Part shown: one piece after another, positions 16,179 to 25,900 of the stretch | How positions within the stretch are numbered: position 1 is the stretch's first letter | Layout of the letters: every line of letters starts with the position of its first letter | From: an uncultured Mesorhizobium sp. | GTDB lineage: Bacteria > Pseudomonadota > Alphaproteobacteria > Rhizobiales > Rhizobiaceae | Direction of reading: 5' to 3' | DNA: 64,000 nucleotides | NCBI GenBank assembly: GCA_937958475.1 | Contig: CALFXR010000196.1 | Coordinates: 1 to 64,000 of the forward strand | Translations under genes and position numbers: made by a program | Notes under the pieces: generated by a model | Told to the model about the DNA's origin: nothing | The model's input: only the letters and a program-made list of their open reading frames with translations | The model's database searches: none

Positions 16179-17021
16179 ATGAACAACCCGCCCGGCACGA
16201 TCCTGTTCGCCACGGACTTCAGCAGCCGTTGCGACCGCTCGCTCGAGCGGGCGATCATTCTCGCCAAGCATTGGAATTCGAGGCTCATCCTGCTGCATGT
16301 GCTGGAGAAGCGCCGCGCCGGCATGACGGACGACTCGCGCCGGTCGGAGGAAACGCGACTTCACGGCCTGCTGCGTGCCGAGTTCGGCGATCACGCCGGC
16401 GAAACAGAGACGCGTATCGCCCGCGGCCCGGTCGGCGACACCGTGGTCGCGGTCGCCGGCGAAGCCGGTGCCGATCTCATCGTGACCGGCGTCGCCCGCT
16501 ATGATGAACTGGGTGATTTCGTCCTCGGATCGACGGTCGATCGCCTGGTGCGGCACAGCCCCGTACCGGTGCTCATCGTCAAGAAGCGCGCCCGCGCGGC
16601 CTATGACGACATCGTCGTGGCGACCGATTTCTCGCCGTGCTCCGCAGCGGCGCTGCGGACCGCCGCGGCGATGTTCCCGAACGCCCGGCTGCACCTCGTC
16701 CACGCCTACCACGTGCCGTTCGAGGGGCTGATCAGCAAGGAAGAGAACCGCGAGGCCTTCGAGAAGGAACATACCGACGAGATGGCGGCATTCCTTTCCG
16801 GCCTGTCCCTGCCCGAGGAAATCGAGGCGCGGCTTTCCAAGCATGTGGTCTACGGCGAGACCGAGAATGCGGTCCAGTCGGTCGTGGAAGCGACCGGAGC
16901 CGGGCTCGCGGCGATCGGCACCCACGGCCGCAGCGGCTTCGTCGCGGCGATGATCGGTTCCATCGCGGAAGCAATGCTGGGCGCGCTCGACTGTGACGTG
17001 CTGGCGGTCAGATCCCGTTGA
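16179..17021 (+). CDS. Tandem universal stress protein (UspA family)
   Basis: Cytoplasmic stress protein of 280 residues made of two UspA domains. Domain 1 opens TILFATDFSSRCDRSLERAI and ends PVPVLIVK; domain 2 opens DDIVVATDFSPCSAAALRTA and ends with the nucleotide-loop-like GTHGRSGFVAAMIGS and LDCDVLAVR. The G-x2-G-x9-G pattern suggests ATP binding in the second domain. GAGGAGG precedes the ATG. It stands alone; induction under stress is a property of the family, not visible here. Confidence 0.9.
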   Translation: MNNPPGTILFATDFSSRCDRSLERAIILAKHWNSRLILLHVLEKRRAGMTDDSRRSEETRLHGLLRAEFGDHAGETETRIARGPVGDTVVAVAGEAGADLIVTGVARYDELGDFVLGSTVDRLVRHSPVPVLIVKKRARAAYDDIVVATDFSPCSAAALRTAAAMFPNARLHLVHAYHVPFEGLISKEENREAFEKEHTDEMAAFLSGLSLPEEIEARLSKHVVYGETENAVQSVVEATGAGLAAIGTHGRSGFVAAMIGSIAEAMLGALDCDVLAVRSR

Positions 17022-17137
17022 ACTGGCGAGAGATCGCGGTCGTTAAGCCTTTCGTAAGAACGATATAGTACACATTCCCTCATCTTACATGTTGTCTTTC
17101 TTTTTCCTGTTTCATCCATCCCATTGCGGTATCGATC

Positions 17138-17485
17138 ATGGTCTCTTCCGTTTCCTCCTCCGCTTCCAACGCCCTGCAGTCGCTGCAATCGTCCGCGCGT
17201 TCGTCCACGCAGGGCGACGCGGCCCGGATCAAATCGGAGATCGCGGCGAAGGAATCCGAGCTCAAGGCGACCGAGGACGAGGCCGAGGCAGCGAAACTCG
17301 AGCAGGAGATCGCCGCGCTGAAAGCCAAGCTGAAGGCCCTCGAAGCGGCCGAAGCCAAGCAGGCGGCTGAAGCCCAGCAGTCGGCCGCCAGCACCTCCTC
17401 GCAGCCCCCCGCCCCCGTCGACCCGGATCAGCAGGCGGGTTTCGACGACGAGGAAACCAACAGCAGCTTCACCCGCTGGATCTGA
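17138..17485 (+). CDS. Small coiled-coil protein (FlxA-like)
   Basis: Protein of 115 residues. It has a serine-rich N-terminus (VSSVSSSASNALQSLQSSAR), then a long charged helix of heptad type (IKSEIAAKESELKATEDEAE, LEQEIAALKAKLKALEAAEA), and a disordered Q/S/P-rich tail. It resembles FlxA-like proteins only in general layout. The upstream 115 bp are AT-rich and must contain the promoter; no clear ribosome-binding site is seen. The function is unknown. Confidence 0.7.
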   Translation: MVSSVSSSASNALQSLQSSARSSTQGDAARIKSEIAAKESELKATEDEAEAAKLEQEIAALKAKLKALEAAEAKQAAEAQQSAASTSSQPPAPVDPDQQAGFDDEETNSSFTRWI

Positions 17486-17512
17486 CGGCGCGACCGCCGC
17501 AGGCAACCGCGG

Positions 17513-18682
17513 TCAGATCACGTTGAGTTCGCGATAGGGCAGGCCGGCGGCGATGCGTTCGTAGCCGAACACCGAGCAGTCGATGGTGCGAAAGCCGCCA
17601 TGGACGACGAGTTCGGCGACGGCCTTGCCCACCGCCGGCGCCTGCTGCAGGCCGTGGCCGGAGAAGCCGTTGGCGAAGATGAAGTTGCCGACGTCCGGGT
17701 GCGGACCGATGACGGCGTTCTGGTCGAGCGTGTTGTAGTCGTAATGGCCGACCCAGGCCCGCGTCGGTTTGATCGCCTCGAAGGCGGGAACGCGGGTGGC
17801 CAGCGCCGGCCAGACGATCTCCTCGAAGAGCGGCCAGTCCGGCTCGAAGTCGGCCGGGTCGGCGGCCGTCTCGCCCTCTTCGGATTCGGCGCCGCCGGCG
17901 ATGTAGACGCTGCCTTCGGGGCGAACGTAGATGCCGCTCGGGTCGACGAGCAACGGCATGTCGGCGAAACGGTCGCGCGCCTCGAAGACGAAGACGTTGC
18001 GCTTCCTCGGTTCGACGGGAAGGGCCAGCTCCGCGAGCGCTGCCACGACGCCGGCGTTCGGTCCGGCGGCGTTGACGACGAGCCCCGCCTCGAGCCGCTC
18101 GCCGTTGTCGAGGCGCACCGCGTCGATGCGGTTGCCCGTGCGCTCGATGCCGGCGACGGAAGCGGTGAGGAGATCGACGTTCATGCCGCGCAGCGCCTTG
18201 CGGAACAGCGTCAGCAGGGCGTGGGCGTCGAACCAGCCCTCGCCGCTGCGGCCGTAGGCCCCGGCGGCGACGCCTTCGGTCGACAGCCAGGAAAAGCGGC
18301 GGACGAGCGCTGCGGCGTCCTCCAGCACGATGTCGGCGCCTTCGCCGGCCTGGACGGCGTGATTGGCGGCGAGCACTGGCAGGCCGTCGTCGGAGGCGAG
18401 GATGAGGTAGCCGTTCTCGCGGAAGGCAATGTCGGCGTCCCGGCCGAACTCTTCTTCGAGCCGGCGGAAAAGGGAAAGGGTGAATTGCGACAGGCGGATG
18501 TTCTCGCGGATCGAGAATTGCTGGCGGATCGAGGCGCAGGACAGCGTGGTCGCCGAATGGGCGAAGTTGGGGTCACGCTCGACGACGGCGATCGAGCCGG
18601 CAAAACCCTCCTGGCGGAGGAAATAGGCGACCGAGCTGCCGACGATCGCCCCGCCGATGATGATGATGTCGTACCGTGCCAT
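17513..18682 (-). CDS. FAD-dependent oxidoreductase (D-amino-acid oxidase / sarcosine oxidase type)
   Basis: Flavoenzyme of 389 residues that would oxidise an amino acid or N-methylated amine. The start at 18682 gives MARYDIIIIGGAIVGSSVAY, the FAD-binding Rossmann fold; an in-frame start at 18790 adds an unlikely extension. CASIRQQFSIRENIRLSQF and the C-terminal FANGFSGHGLQQAPAVGKAV are typical of the DAO family. It is divergent from the CitE-like gene, with 97 bp between the two start codons, so they may share control. The substrate is unknown. Confidence 0.88.
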   Translation of the reverse strand: MARYDIIIIGGAIVGSSVAYFLRQEGFAGSIAVVERDPNFAHSATTLSCASIRQQFSIRENIRLSQFTLSLFRRLEEEFGRDADIAFRENGYLILASDDGLPVLAANHAVQAGEGADIVLEDAAALVRRFSWLSTEGVAAGAYGRSGEGWFDAHALLTLFRKALRGMNVDLLTASVAGIERTGNRIDAVRLDNGERLEAGLVVNAAGPNAGVVAALAELALPVEPRKRNVFVFEARDRFADMPLLVDPSGIYVRPEGSVYIAGGAESEEGETAADPADFEPDWPLFEEIVWPALATRVPAFEAIKPTRAWVGHYDYNTLDQNAVIGPHPDVGNFIFANGFSGHGLQQAPAVGKAVAELVVHGGFRTIDCSVFGYERIAAGLPYRELNVI

Positions 18683-18779
18683 GTCGTCCGTTCCGTCGCC
18701 CGGTGGCCGTAGCCCCGCCGTTTCAGCCATCCCGGCGTATCTTCTTGCAAGGGCCAGGAACGCGGGGCAAGAAGACCAG

Positions 18780-19661
18780 ATGAAGCGCAAGGATTCTCCC
18801 CGCCGCTCGGTGCTCTACGTACCGGCTTCCAACGCCAAGGCAATGGCCAAGATCGCTTCGCTGGCCTGCGACGCCGTCATCCTCGACCTCGAGGACGCGG
18901 TGGGGCCGCAGGAGAAGGCCGGCGCGCGCGACAATCTGCGCGCCTTCTTCGCCGTGCCGCCGGCGCTGGCCGGCGAGATCGTCATCCGGATCAACGCCGC
19001 GTCGAGCGAATGGGGGCGGGACGACCTGGAACTCGCCGCCGCGCTGGCACCCGACGCGGTGCTCCTGCCCAAGGTCGACACGCCGCGCGACGTGCTGGAG
19101 GCCGGCGATGTCCTCGACGAGCGGGGCGGCGCGGAGACGGCACTGTGGGCGATGGTCGAGACACCGAAGGCGATCCTCAACATCGGCGCCATCGCCGAGC
19201 TCGGCCGCGACCAGGCGTCACGGCTGTCATGCCTGGTTGCCGGCACCAACGACCTGGTCAAGGAGACCGGCGTGCTCGCCACCCCCGACCGGCGCTACCT
19301 GCAGGCCTGGCTGATGCAGATCGTGCTTGCGGCGCGCGCCGGGGGGCTCGACGCGCTCGACGGGGTCAGCAACGATTTCCGCGACCTCGATGCCTTCGCC
19401 AGGGAATGCGCCGAGGGCGCGGCGATGGGCTTCGACGGCAAGACGCTGATCCATCCCGCCCAGATCGGGCCGGCCAACGCCGCCTTCTCGCCGGCGCCCG
19501 AGGCGCTGGCGGCCGCCCGCGCCATCGTGGCGGCGTTCGCCCTGTCGGAGAACCGCGGCAAGGGCGTCCTCTCGATCGACGGTCGCATGGTCGAGCGGCT
19601 GCACCTGGCGCAGGCCGAAAGACTCATTTCCAGGACAGGCGACAGGGAGACCTCGACGTGA
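18780..19661 (+). CDS. HpcH/HpaI aldolase / citrate lyase beta-like protein (CitE family)
   Basis: TIM-barrel C-C lyase of 293 residues acting on a CoA ester or hydroxy acid with Mg2+. RRSVLYVPASNAKAMAKIAS and CDAVILDLEDAVGPQEK match the CitE N-terminus, and LVAGTNDLVKETG and GFDGKTLIHPAQI the metal and substrate loops. The ATG at 18780 begins MKRKDSPRRSVLY. The lone gene without citrate-lyase alpha/gamma subunits suggests a malyl- or citramalyl-CoA lyase-like role rather than citrate lyase. The stop overlaps the GTG start of the DUF1737 gene. Confidence 0.88.
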   Translation: MKRKDSPRRSVLYVPASNAKAMAKIASLACDAVILDLEDAVGPQEKAGARDNLRAFFAVPPALAGEIVIRINAASSEWGRDDLELAAALAPDAVLLPKVDTPRDVLEAGDVLDERGGAETALWAMVETPKAILNIGAIAELGRDQASRLSCLVAGTNDLVKETGVLATPDRRYLQAWLMQIVLAARAGGLDALDGVSNDFRDLDAFARECAEGAAMGFDGKTLIHPAQIGPANAAFSPAPEALAAARAIVAAFALSENRGKGVLSIDGRMVERLHLAQAERLISRTGDRETST

Positions 19662-19864
19662 AGCTCTACCGATTCCTCACCGGGCCGGACGACGCCAGCT
19701 TCTGCCACAAGGTGACTGCGGCGCTGAACAAGGGCTGGCTGCTGCACGGCGCGCCCACCTATGCGTTCGACCAGGCGGCGAACGTGATGAAATGCGGACA
19801 GGCCGTGGTCAAAGAAGTCGACGGCATCGACTACGAGCCGGGGCTGAAGCTCGGCGACTACTGA
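19658..19864 (+). CDS. DUF1737 family small protein
   Basis: Sixty-eight-residue protein, KLYRFLTGPDDASFCHKVTA then LNKGWLLHGAPTYAFD, which matches DUF1737, a family of unknown function. It starts with GTG inside the stop codon of the CitE-like gene (GTGA, 4-bp overlap), and AGGGAGA lies 8 bp upstream. Translation is therefore probably coupled to the lyase, implying a related role. Confidence 0.85.
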   Translation: MKLYRFLTGPDDASFCHKVTAALNKGWLLHGAPTYAFDQAANVMKCGQAVVKEVDGIDYEPGLKLGDY

Positions 19865-19871
19865 CCGAGCG

Positions 19872-19899
19872 CCGCCGCTGAGGCGCGGCGGAGCTTTCG
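19872..19899 (+). terminator. Possible intrinsic terminator
   Basis: CCGCCGC and GCGGCGG form a 7-bp stem with a 6-nt loop, followed by AGCTTTCG. It lies between two converging genes and could end the lyase/DUF1737 transcript. The T-run is short. Confidence 0.4.
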
Positions 19900-19902
19900 C
19901 GA

Positions 19903-20349
19903 TCAGCCGGCCGGCGAGGAGACGGCCTCGTCGGCGGCGTCCTCGATGCGCTCCATATCGTCGTCCGACAGGCCGAAATGGTGGCCGATCTCGTGGATCA
20001 GGACGTGGGTGACGATGGCGCCGAGCGATTCCTCGTTCTCGGCCCAGTAGTCGAGGATGGCGCGGCGGTAGAGGGTGATGCGGTTCGGCCCCTCGCCGGT
20101 CTGCGGGTTCCAGCGCTCGGCGATGCCCCGGCCCTCGAACAGGCCGAGCAGGTCGAACGGCGTCTCCAGCGACAGGTCGTCCATGATCTCGTCGGTCGGA
20201 AACTCGGCGACCTGGATGACGATCTCGCCGGTGAGTTTGCGGAACTCCTCGGGGAGATGGGCATAGGCCTCCAGAGCCAGGAGTTCCATCTCCTCCATGG
20301 AAGGTGACAACTGTTCGTGCCAGGCACGGGTCTGATAGATGCGGGCCAT
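19903..20349 (-). CDS. Metallopeptidase family protein (zincin-like)
   Basis: Protein of 148 residues with the zinc-protease-like motif HEIGHHFGLSDDDMERIED near its C-terminus, the signature of the short bacterial zincin family once called DUF1025. HExxH plus a downstream aspartate would bind zinc. The N-terminus is MARIYQTRAWHEQLSPSMEE. No signal peptide is present, so it is cytoplasmic. Substrates are not known for the family. It is convergent with the DUF1737 gene. Confidence 0.85.
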   Translation of the reverse strand: MARIYQTRAWHEQLSPSMEEMELLALEAYAHLPEEFRKLTGEIVIQVAEFPTDEIMDDLSLETPFDLLGLFEGRGIAERWNPQTGEGPNRITLYRRAILDYWAENEESLGAIVTHVLIHEIGHHFGLSDDDMERIEDAADEAVSSPAG

Positions 20350-20493
20350 TCTTCGTCCTTTTGACCGCATATAGCTCTTACCGATGCGGCTTTCGAGGCC
20401 TTTCAGGAAACGAGGCGCAGGAGTGGAAGGCCGGCGAGGAATAAATTCTCGCTCGCCCCGCTTGACTCTTTCGCGGGGCTCTGGAATCCATAA

Positions 20494-20508
20494 GAACATA
20501 ACATGAAC
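20494..20508 (+). promoter_or_regulatory. LexA (SOS) box upstream of imuA
   Basis: GAACATAACATGAAC is a perfect GAAC-N7-GAAC alphaproteobacterial LexA operator, 20 bp before the imuA start. Known imuABC cassettes are LexA-controlled, so SOS induction of the three genes is expected. Confidence 0.9.
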
Positions 20509-20528
20509 AGAGACCGGGACAAACCGAC

Positions 20529-21539
20529 ATGGCGACATCCGCCGTGGCGCAGGAAGCCGTTTTGTCCTTGCGCCGGACAATTGCGAAGATCGAGGGCAGG
20601 CCAGCGGAGCGCCTGGATGCGCCGTCTCCGGCAAGTCCCGGCACGGTACTGCGCCGCGGCGCCGTTGCCGCCGTCGACGTCTGCGGGGACGGCCGGCACG
20701 GCTTCCTGGCCACGGGTGCGGAGCGTCTCGACCTGGCGCTGGGCGGCGGCCTGCCGATGGCGGCGCTGACCGAGATCCATGGGACCGCGGCGCGCGACGC
20801 AGGCGCGGCGAGCGGCTTTGCGCTCGCCATGGCCGGCCGCATCCGAAGGCGGCGCCGGGAGCGCGGCGAGACCGGCCCGGTGCTGTGGATCGGCGCCGGA
20901 CCGGCCTTCGCCGAGGCCGGCTTTCCCCATGCGCCCGGTCTCGCCCGTCTGGCCGGCCTCGGTGCCGACGATCTTCTCTTCTGCGCGGCGGCGCGGCTCG
21001 AAGACGCACTTTGGGTGGCCGAGGAGGCCGCCCGGCTCGAGGCGCTGTCGCTGGTGCTGGTCGAGGTGCGCGGCAATTCCGCCCGGCTCGATCTGACGGC
21101 GACCCGCCGGCTGCACAGGCGGGCGCAGATCGCCGGGCGACCCGTGCTGCTGCTGCGCCAGGCCGCGGTGGCGGAACCGACGGCCGCGCCGGCGAGGCTG
21201 CTGGTCTCCGCCGCTCCGGCGGCGCTGCGCGCCACGCTGGCCGGACCGCTGCCGGGCACGCTCGGCCACGCTGCCTTCGCGGTCACGATCGGCAAGGGCC
21301 GCGGCGCCTTCCCCGGACCTTTCTTCCTGGAGTGGAACCCAAATGAACTCTCGTTTTGCGAAAGACGGCCGCAGGATGCTGGCGCTGTGGTTCCCGCATC
21401 TCCCCGCCGAGCGGATCCTGCGCCAGCGGCTGGGACGGTCGTGGCGTTCGCGCCCGCCGGGCGAGGGCCGGACGGCGCTGGTGGTCAGCCACCGCGACAC
21501 CAACACCCAGCGGATCGCGGCCCTCGACGAGCAGGCTGA
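20529..21539 (+). CDS. imuA: ImuA, RecA-like mutagenesis cassette protein
   Basis: First protein of the imuA-imuB-dnaE2 translesion synthesis cassette, 336 residues. It has a RecA-like core without a canonical Walker A (ERLDLALGGGLPMAALTEIH, GPVLWIGAGPAFAEAGFPHA) and the C-terminal FLEWNPNELSFCERR. The last 197 bp are overlapped by imuB in another frame. ImuA is thought to link ImuB and DnaE2 to the damage response. A perfect LexA box lies just upstream. The start at 20529 has GGGAC about 10 bp upstream. Confidence 0.92.
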   Translation: MATSAVAQEAVLSLRRTIAKIEGRPAERLDAPSPASPGTVLRRGAVAAVDVCGDGRHGFLATGAERLDLALGGGLPMAALTEIHGTAARDAGAASGFALAMAGRIRRRRRERGETGPVLWIGAGPAFAEAGFPHAPGLARLAGLGADDLLFCAAARLEDALWVAEEAARLEALSLVLVEVRGNSARLDLTATRRLHRRAQIAGRPVLLLRQAAVAEPTAAPARLLVSAAPAALRATLAGPLPGTLGHAAFAVTIGKGRGAFPGPFFLEWNPNELSFCERRPQDAGAVVPASPRRADPAPAAGTVVAFAPAGRGPDGAGGQPPRHQHPADRGPRRAG

Positions 21540-22926
21540 GGCGCTCGGGCTGAAAGCCGGCATGGGCGTCGCCGACGCCCGGGCCATGCACCCGTCGATC
21601 GAGGTCGTCGAGGCGGATCTACAGGCCGACCGGCGGCTGCTCGAAGGCCTCGCCGACTGGTGCGACCGTTACACGCCGCTGGTCGCCGTGGACGGCGGCG
21701 ACGGCCTGTTCCTCGACATCACCGGCTGCGCCCATCTCTTCGGCGGCGAACGGGCCATGCTGGACGACCTCCTGGCGCGGCTCTTCCACCAGGGGTTCGA
21801 CATCCGCGCCGGGCTGGCCTCGACGCCGGGTGCGGCCTGGGCTGCGGCGCGCTTCGGCCTGTCCCCGATCGGCCCGGGCGAGGAGGAGGAGGCCCTGGCG
21901 CCCCTGCCGCTCTCGGCGCTGCGGCTCGAGCCTGCGGTGCGCGCCGGCCTGGAGAGCGTCGGGCTGCGCACGACCGGCGGCGTCGTCGCCGCGCCGCGCG
22001 CGCCGCTCGCCCGCCGCTTCGGCCACGGCCTCCTCGTCCGGCTCGACCAGGCGATGGGGCGGATCGACGAGGCGGTGTCGCCGCGCCTGCCCGTCGCGCC
22101 CCTGTCGGTGGAGCGCCATCTCGCCGAGCCGGTGACCGGGGTCGAGGACGTCGAGGAACTGACCGGTCTGCTCGCTGCCGGCCTGAAGAGCGATCTCGAA
22201 CGGCGCGACGAGGGCGCGCGCCTGCTCGAACTGGCGCTGTTCCGGGTCGACGGCCATGTCAGCCGCATCGCCGTCGGCACGTCGCGGCCGCTGCGCGACC
22301 CGAGGCTGGTGCGCCGCCTGTTCAAAGAGAGGCTGGCAGGCGCCAGGGCCGCGTTCGACCCCGGCTTCGGCTTCGATCTGGTGCGGCTTTCGGCACGCGA
22401 GACGGCGCGGCTGGAGATCGTGCAGACCGATCTCGCCGGGGACAGCCGGGGCGGAGACGAGGACATCGCCGTCTTCGCCGACCGGGTTAGGGCGCGCCTC
22501 GGCGAGCAGGCCGTGCTGCGCCCGGTCGCCGTGGAGAGCCACATCCCCGAGCGCGCCGCGGTGCTGCTGCCCTTCGCCGCGGCGGCGGATGGCAGGGCCG
22601 CCATGCAGGCGCCCGGTCCCAACGCGCCGTCGGCGGAGCGGCCGATCCGGCTCTTTTCCCGGCCCGAGCCGGTCGAGGTGATGGCCGAGATCCCCGAGGG
22701 GCCGCCGGCGCATTTTCGCTGGCGCCGTGCGCTGCATCGCGTCGCCCGCTCGGAAGGTCCGGAGCGCATCGCGCCGGAATGGTGGCGCGACGGGGAGGCG
22801 GCGGCGACGCGCGACTATTTCCGCGTCGAGGACGCCGACGGCCGGCGCTACTGGCTCTACCGGCAGGGCCTCTACGGCGCCGCCGAGCCGACGCCGCGCT
22901 GGTTCATGCACGGGGTCTTCGCATGA
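21343..22926 (+). CDS. imuB: ImuB, Y-family DNA polymerase-like protein
   Basis: Catalytically inactive Y-family polymerase homologue of 527 residues that docks DnaE2 onto the beta clamp during SOS mutagenesis. RRMLALWFPHLPAERILRQR, VVEADLQADRRLLEGLADWC and DGGDGLFLDITGCAHLFGGE match ImuB. The C-terminal region is the usual cassette-specific extension. The start at 21343 overlaps imuA by 197 bp; an internal ATG at 21376 (MLALWFPHLPAER) is an alternative. Its stop overlaps the dnaE2 start by 4 bp (ATGA). Confidence 0.92.
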   Translation: MNSRFAKDGRRMLALWFPHLPAERILRQRLGRSWRSRPPGEGRTALVVSHRDTNTQRIAALDEQAEALGLKAGMGVADARAMHPSIEVVEADLQADRRLLEGLADWCDRYTPLVAVDGGDGLFLDITGCAHLFGGERAMLDDLLARLFHQGFDIRAGLASTPGAAWAAARFGLSPIGPGEEEEALAPLPLSALRLEPAVRAGLESVGLRTTGGVVAAPRAPLARRFGHGLLVRLDQAMGRIDEAVSPRLPVAPLSVERHLAEPVTGVEDVEELTGLLAAGLKSDLERRDEGARLLELALFRVDGHVSRIAVGTSRPLRDPRLVRRLFKERLAGARAAFDPGFGFDLVRLSARETARLEIVQTDLAGDSRGGDEDIAVFADRVRARLGEQAVLRPVAVESHIPERAAVLLPFAAAADGRAAMQAPGPNAPSAERPIRLFSRPEPVEVMAEIPEGPPAHFRWRRALHRVARSEGPERIAPEWWRDGEAAATRDYFRVEDADGRRYWLYRQGLYGAAEPTPRWFMHGVFA

Positions 22927-25900
22927 GCGCGCCCGTCTATGCCGAGTTCGCGGTACAATCGAACTTCTCCTTCCTTCGCGGCGCCTCGGCGCCGGAGGAA
23001 CTGGCGGTCACGGCGAGGCAGCTCGGCCTGTCGGCGCTGGGACTCGCCGACCGCAACACGGTCGCCGGCACGGTCAGGGCCTGGCTGCAGGCGAAGGAGG
23101 CCGGCCTCGCCTATCATCCGGGCGCGCGGTTGTCGTTCTCGGACGACACGCCCGACATGCTCGCCTATCCGCAGGACCGCCGGGGCTGGGGGCACCTCTG
23201 CCGCATGCTCACCGAAGCCAACCTGCGCGGCGATAAGGGCGCGCCGGACCTCCGGCGCGGCGACCTCCTCGACTGGGGGGAACGGCTGGCGCTCGCCGTC
23301 CTGCCGGACTTCACCGACCCGCCCGACGGGACGCTCTCCTTGCTGCGCGGCCTCGCCGAGCGTTTCCCGGGCAGCGTCCGGGTCGCTGTGGCGCCGGCCT
23401 ATGGCGGCGACGACGGCTTCCGCATCGCCTCGGCTGCGGCACTCGCCGAGGCCGCCGGCGTGCCGCTGATGGCGGTCAACGACGCGCTCTACCATGCGCC
23501 CGAGCGCCGGCGGATGCAGGACGTACTGACCGCGATCCGGCTCAACGTCCGGGTCGCGGAAGCGGGTCATGCGCTCGGCGCCAATGCCGAGCGCCACCTG
23601 AAAGGGCCGGACGAGATGGCGCGCCTGTTCCGCCGTCACCCGCAGGCGATCGCCGAGACGGTCCGCTTCGCCGAGAGCCTCGGCTTCTCGCTGGCGCAGC
23701 TCAAGTACAACTATCCCGACGAGCCGACCGAGTCGGGCCTGGAGCCGCAGGCCGAGCTCGAACGCCTCACCCGGCAGGGCGCCGTGCTGCGCTATGCCGA
23801 AGGCGTGCCGGAGAAGATCGAGCGGCTGATCCGCCACGAACTCGCCATCGTCGCCGAACTCAACTACGCCCGCTACTTCCTCACCGTCCACGACATCGTC
23901 TCGTTTGCCCGCGCCCGCGGGATCCTCTGCCAGGGACGGGGGTCAGCGGCGAATTCGGTGATCTGCTTCTGCCTCGGCATCACCGATGTCGGGCCCGACA
24001 TCATCGACCATCTCTTCGAGCGCTTCATTTCCGTCGAACGCAACGAGCCGCCCGACATCGACGTCGACTTCGAGCACGAACGCCGCGACGAGGTCATCGC
24101 CTACATCTACGAGAAGTACAGTTCCCGCCGCACCGCGCTGGCCGCGTCGGTGGTCACCTACCGGTCGCGTTCGGCGCTGCGCGAGGTGGCCAAGGCGGTC
24201 GGCCTGTCGGACGACACGATCGACGCGCTCGCCGGGTCGACCTGGCGCTGGACCTCGACCGGGCTCGGCGAGACCGAGGCATCGGCCGCCGGCCTCGACA
24301 TGCGCGACCCGATGATGCGCCACCTCTTCACCCACGCCAACGACATCATGGGCTTTCCCCGACACCTGTCGCAGCATGTCGGCGGCTTCGTCATCACCCG
24401 CGACCGGCTCGACGAGGTGGTGCCGATCGTGAAGACGGCGATGGACGAACGCCGCATGGTCGAATGGGACAAGGACGACCTCGACGCGGTCGGCATCCTC
24501 AAGGTCGACATCCTGGCGCTGGGCATGCTGTCGTGCCTGCGCCGTGCCTTCGAGCTGCTCGACGCCGGTTACGGCCGCCATCTGACGCTCGCCCAGGTGC
24601 CCGCCGAGGATCCGAAGGTCTACGACATGATCTGCCGGGCCGACACGCTCGGCGTCTTCCAGATCGAGAGCCGGGCGCAGATGACCATGCTGCCGCGGCT
24701 CAGGCCCCGCGAGTTCTACGACCTCGTAATCGAGGTGGCGATCGTCAGGCCGGGGCCGATCCAGGGCGACATGGTGCATCCCTACCTGCGCCGCCGGCAG
24801 GGCAAGGAGAAGGCGGAGTATCCGCGCCCCGAACTGGAGGCGATCCTGAAGAAGACCCTCGGCGTCCCGCTCTTCCAGGAACAGGCGATGCGCATCGCCA
24901 TCGAGGCGGGGGGCTTCAAGCCGGGCGAGGCCGACCAGCTGCGCCGCGCCATGGCCACCTTCCGCCGGGTCGGCACGATCGGCACGATGCGGCAGAAGAT
25001 GATCGACGGCATGGTGTCGCGCGGCTACGAAAAGGCGTTCGCCGAGCGCTGCTTCAGCCAGATCGAGGGGTTCGGCGAATACGGCTTCCCCGAGAGCCAC
25101 GCCGCTTCCTTCGCCCTCCTGGTCTACGCCTCGTGCTGGCTGAAGGCCTATTATCCCGACGTCTTCTGCGCGGCGATCCTCAATGCCCAGCCGATGGGCT
25201 TCTACGCGCCGGCGCAGCTCGTGCGCGACGCGATCGACCACGGCGTCGAGGTGCGCGCCGTCGACGTCAACTTCTCCGACTGGGACTGCACGCTGGAGCC
25301 GGCTCCCTTCGATCCCGGCCGCATCGCGCCGCGCCATGCCGAGATGGCGGACGTGATCCGCACGACGCATGCGGTGCGCCTCGGCTTCCGCCAGATCAAG
25401 GGCCTGTCCCGGGACCAGCTCGACCGGCTCGTTGCCCGGCGGGGCCGGGGCTACGATTCGGTTCGCGACACGTGGCTGCGCACCGGCCTGCCGGCGGCCA
25501 CGGTGGTCAGGCTCGCCGAGGCGGACGCCTTCCGCTCCATCGGTCTCGACCGGCGCGAGGCGCTGTGGGCGGCGCGCGCCCTCGAAGGCCGCAGTGCGGC
25601 GGAACGGCTGCCGCTGTTCGACAGGCCGGAGACGCGGCTGCGCGAGCTCGAGCCGGAGACGCGGCTGCCGCCGATGCCGCTCGGCGAGCACGTCTATCAC
25701 GACTACCGGACGCTTTCGCTCTCGCTCAAGGCGCATCCGGTGTCGTTCCTGCGCGAGCGGCTGAAGGCCGCCGGCGTGATGGCCGACGCGGGCCTCGCCG
25801 ATCTGCCGAGCGGCCGGCGGGTCACGGTCTCGGGCCTGACCCTGGTGCGCCAGCGCCCCGGCTCGGCCAAGGGCGTCATCTTCATGACCATCGAGGACGA

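Noticed and set aside
18657..18779. Upstream extension of the CitE-like protein (starting with four methionines)
   Set aside because: It overlaps the divergent FAD oxidoreductase gene; the family N-terminus begins at the ATG at 18780.
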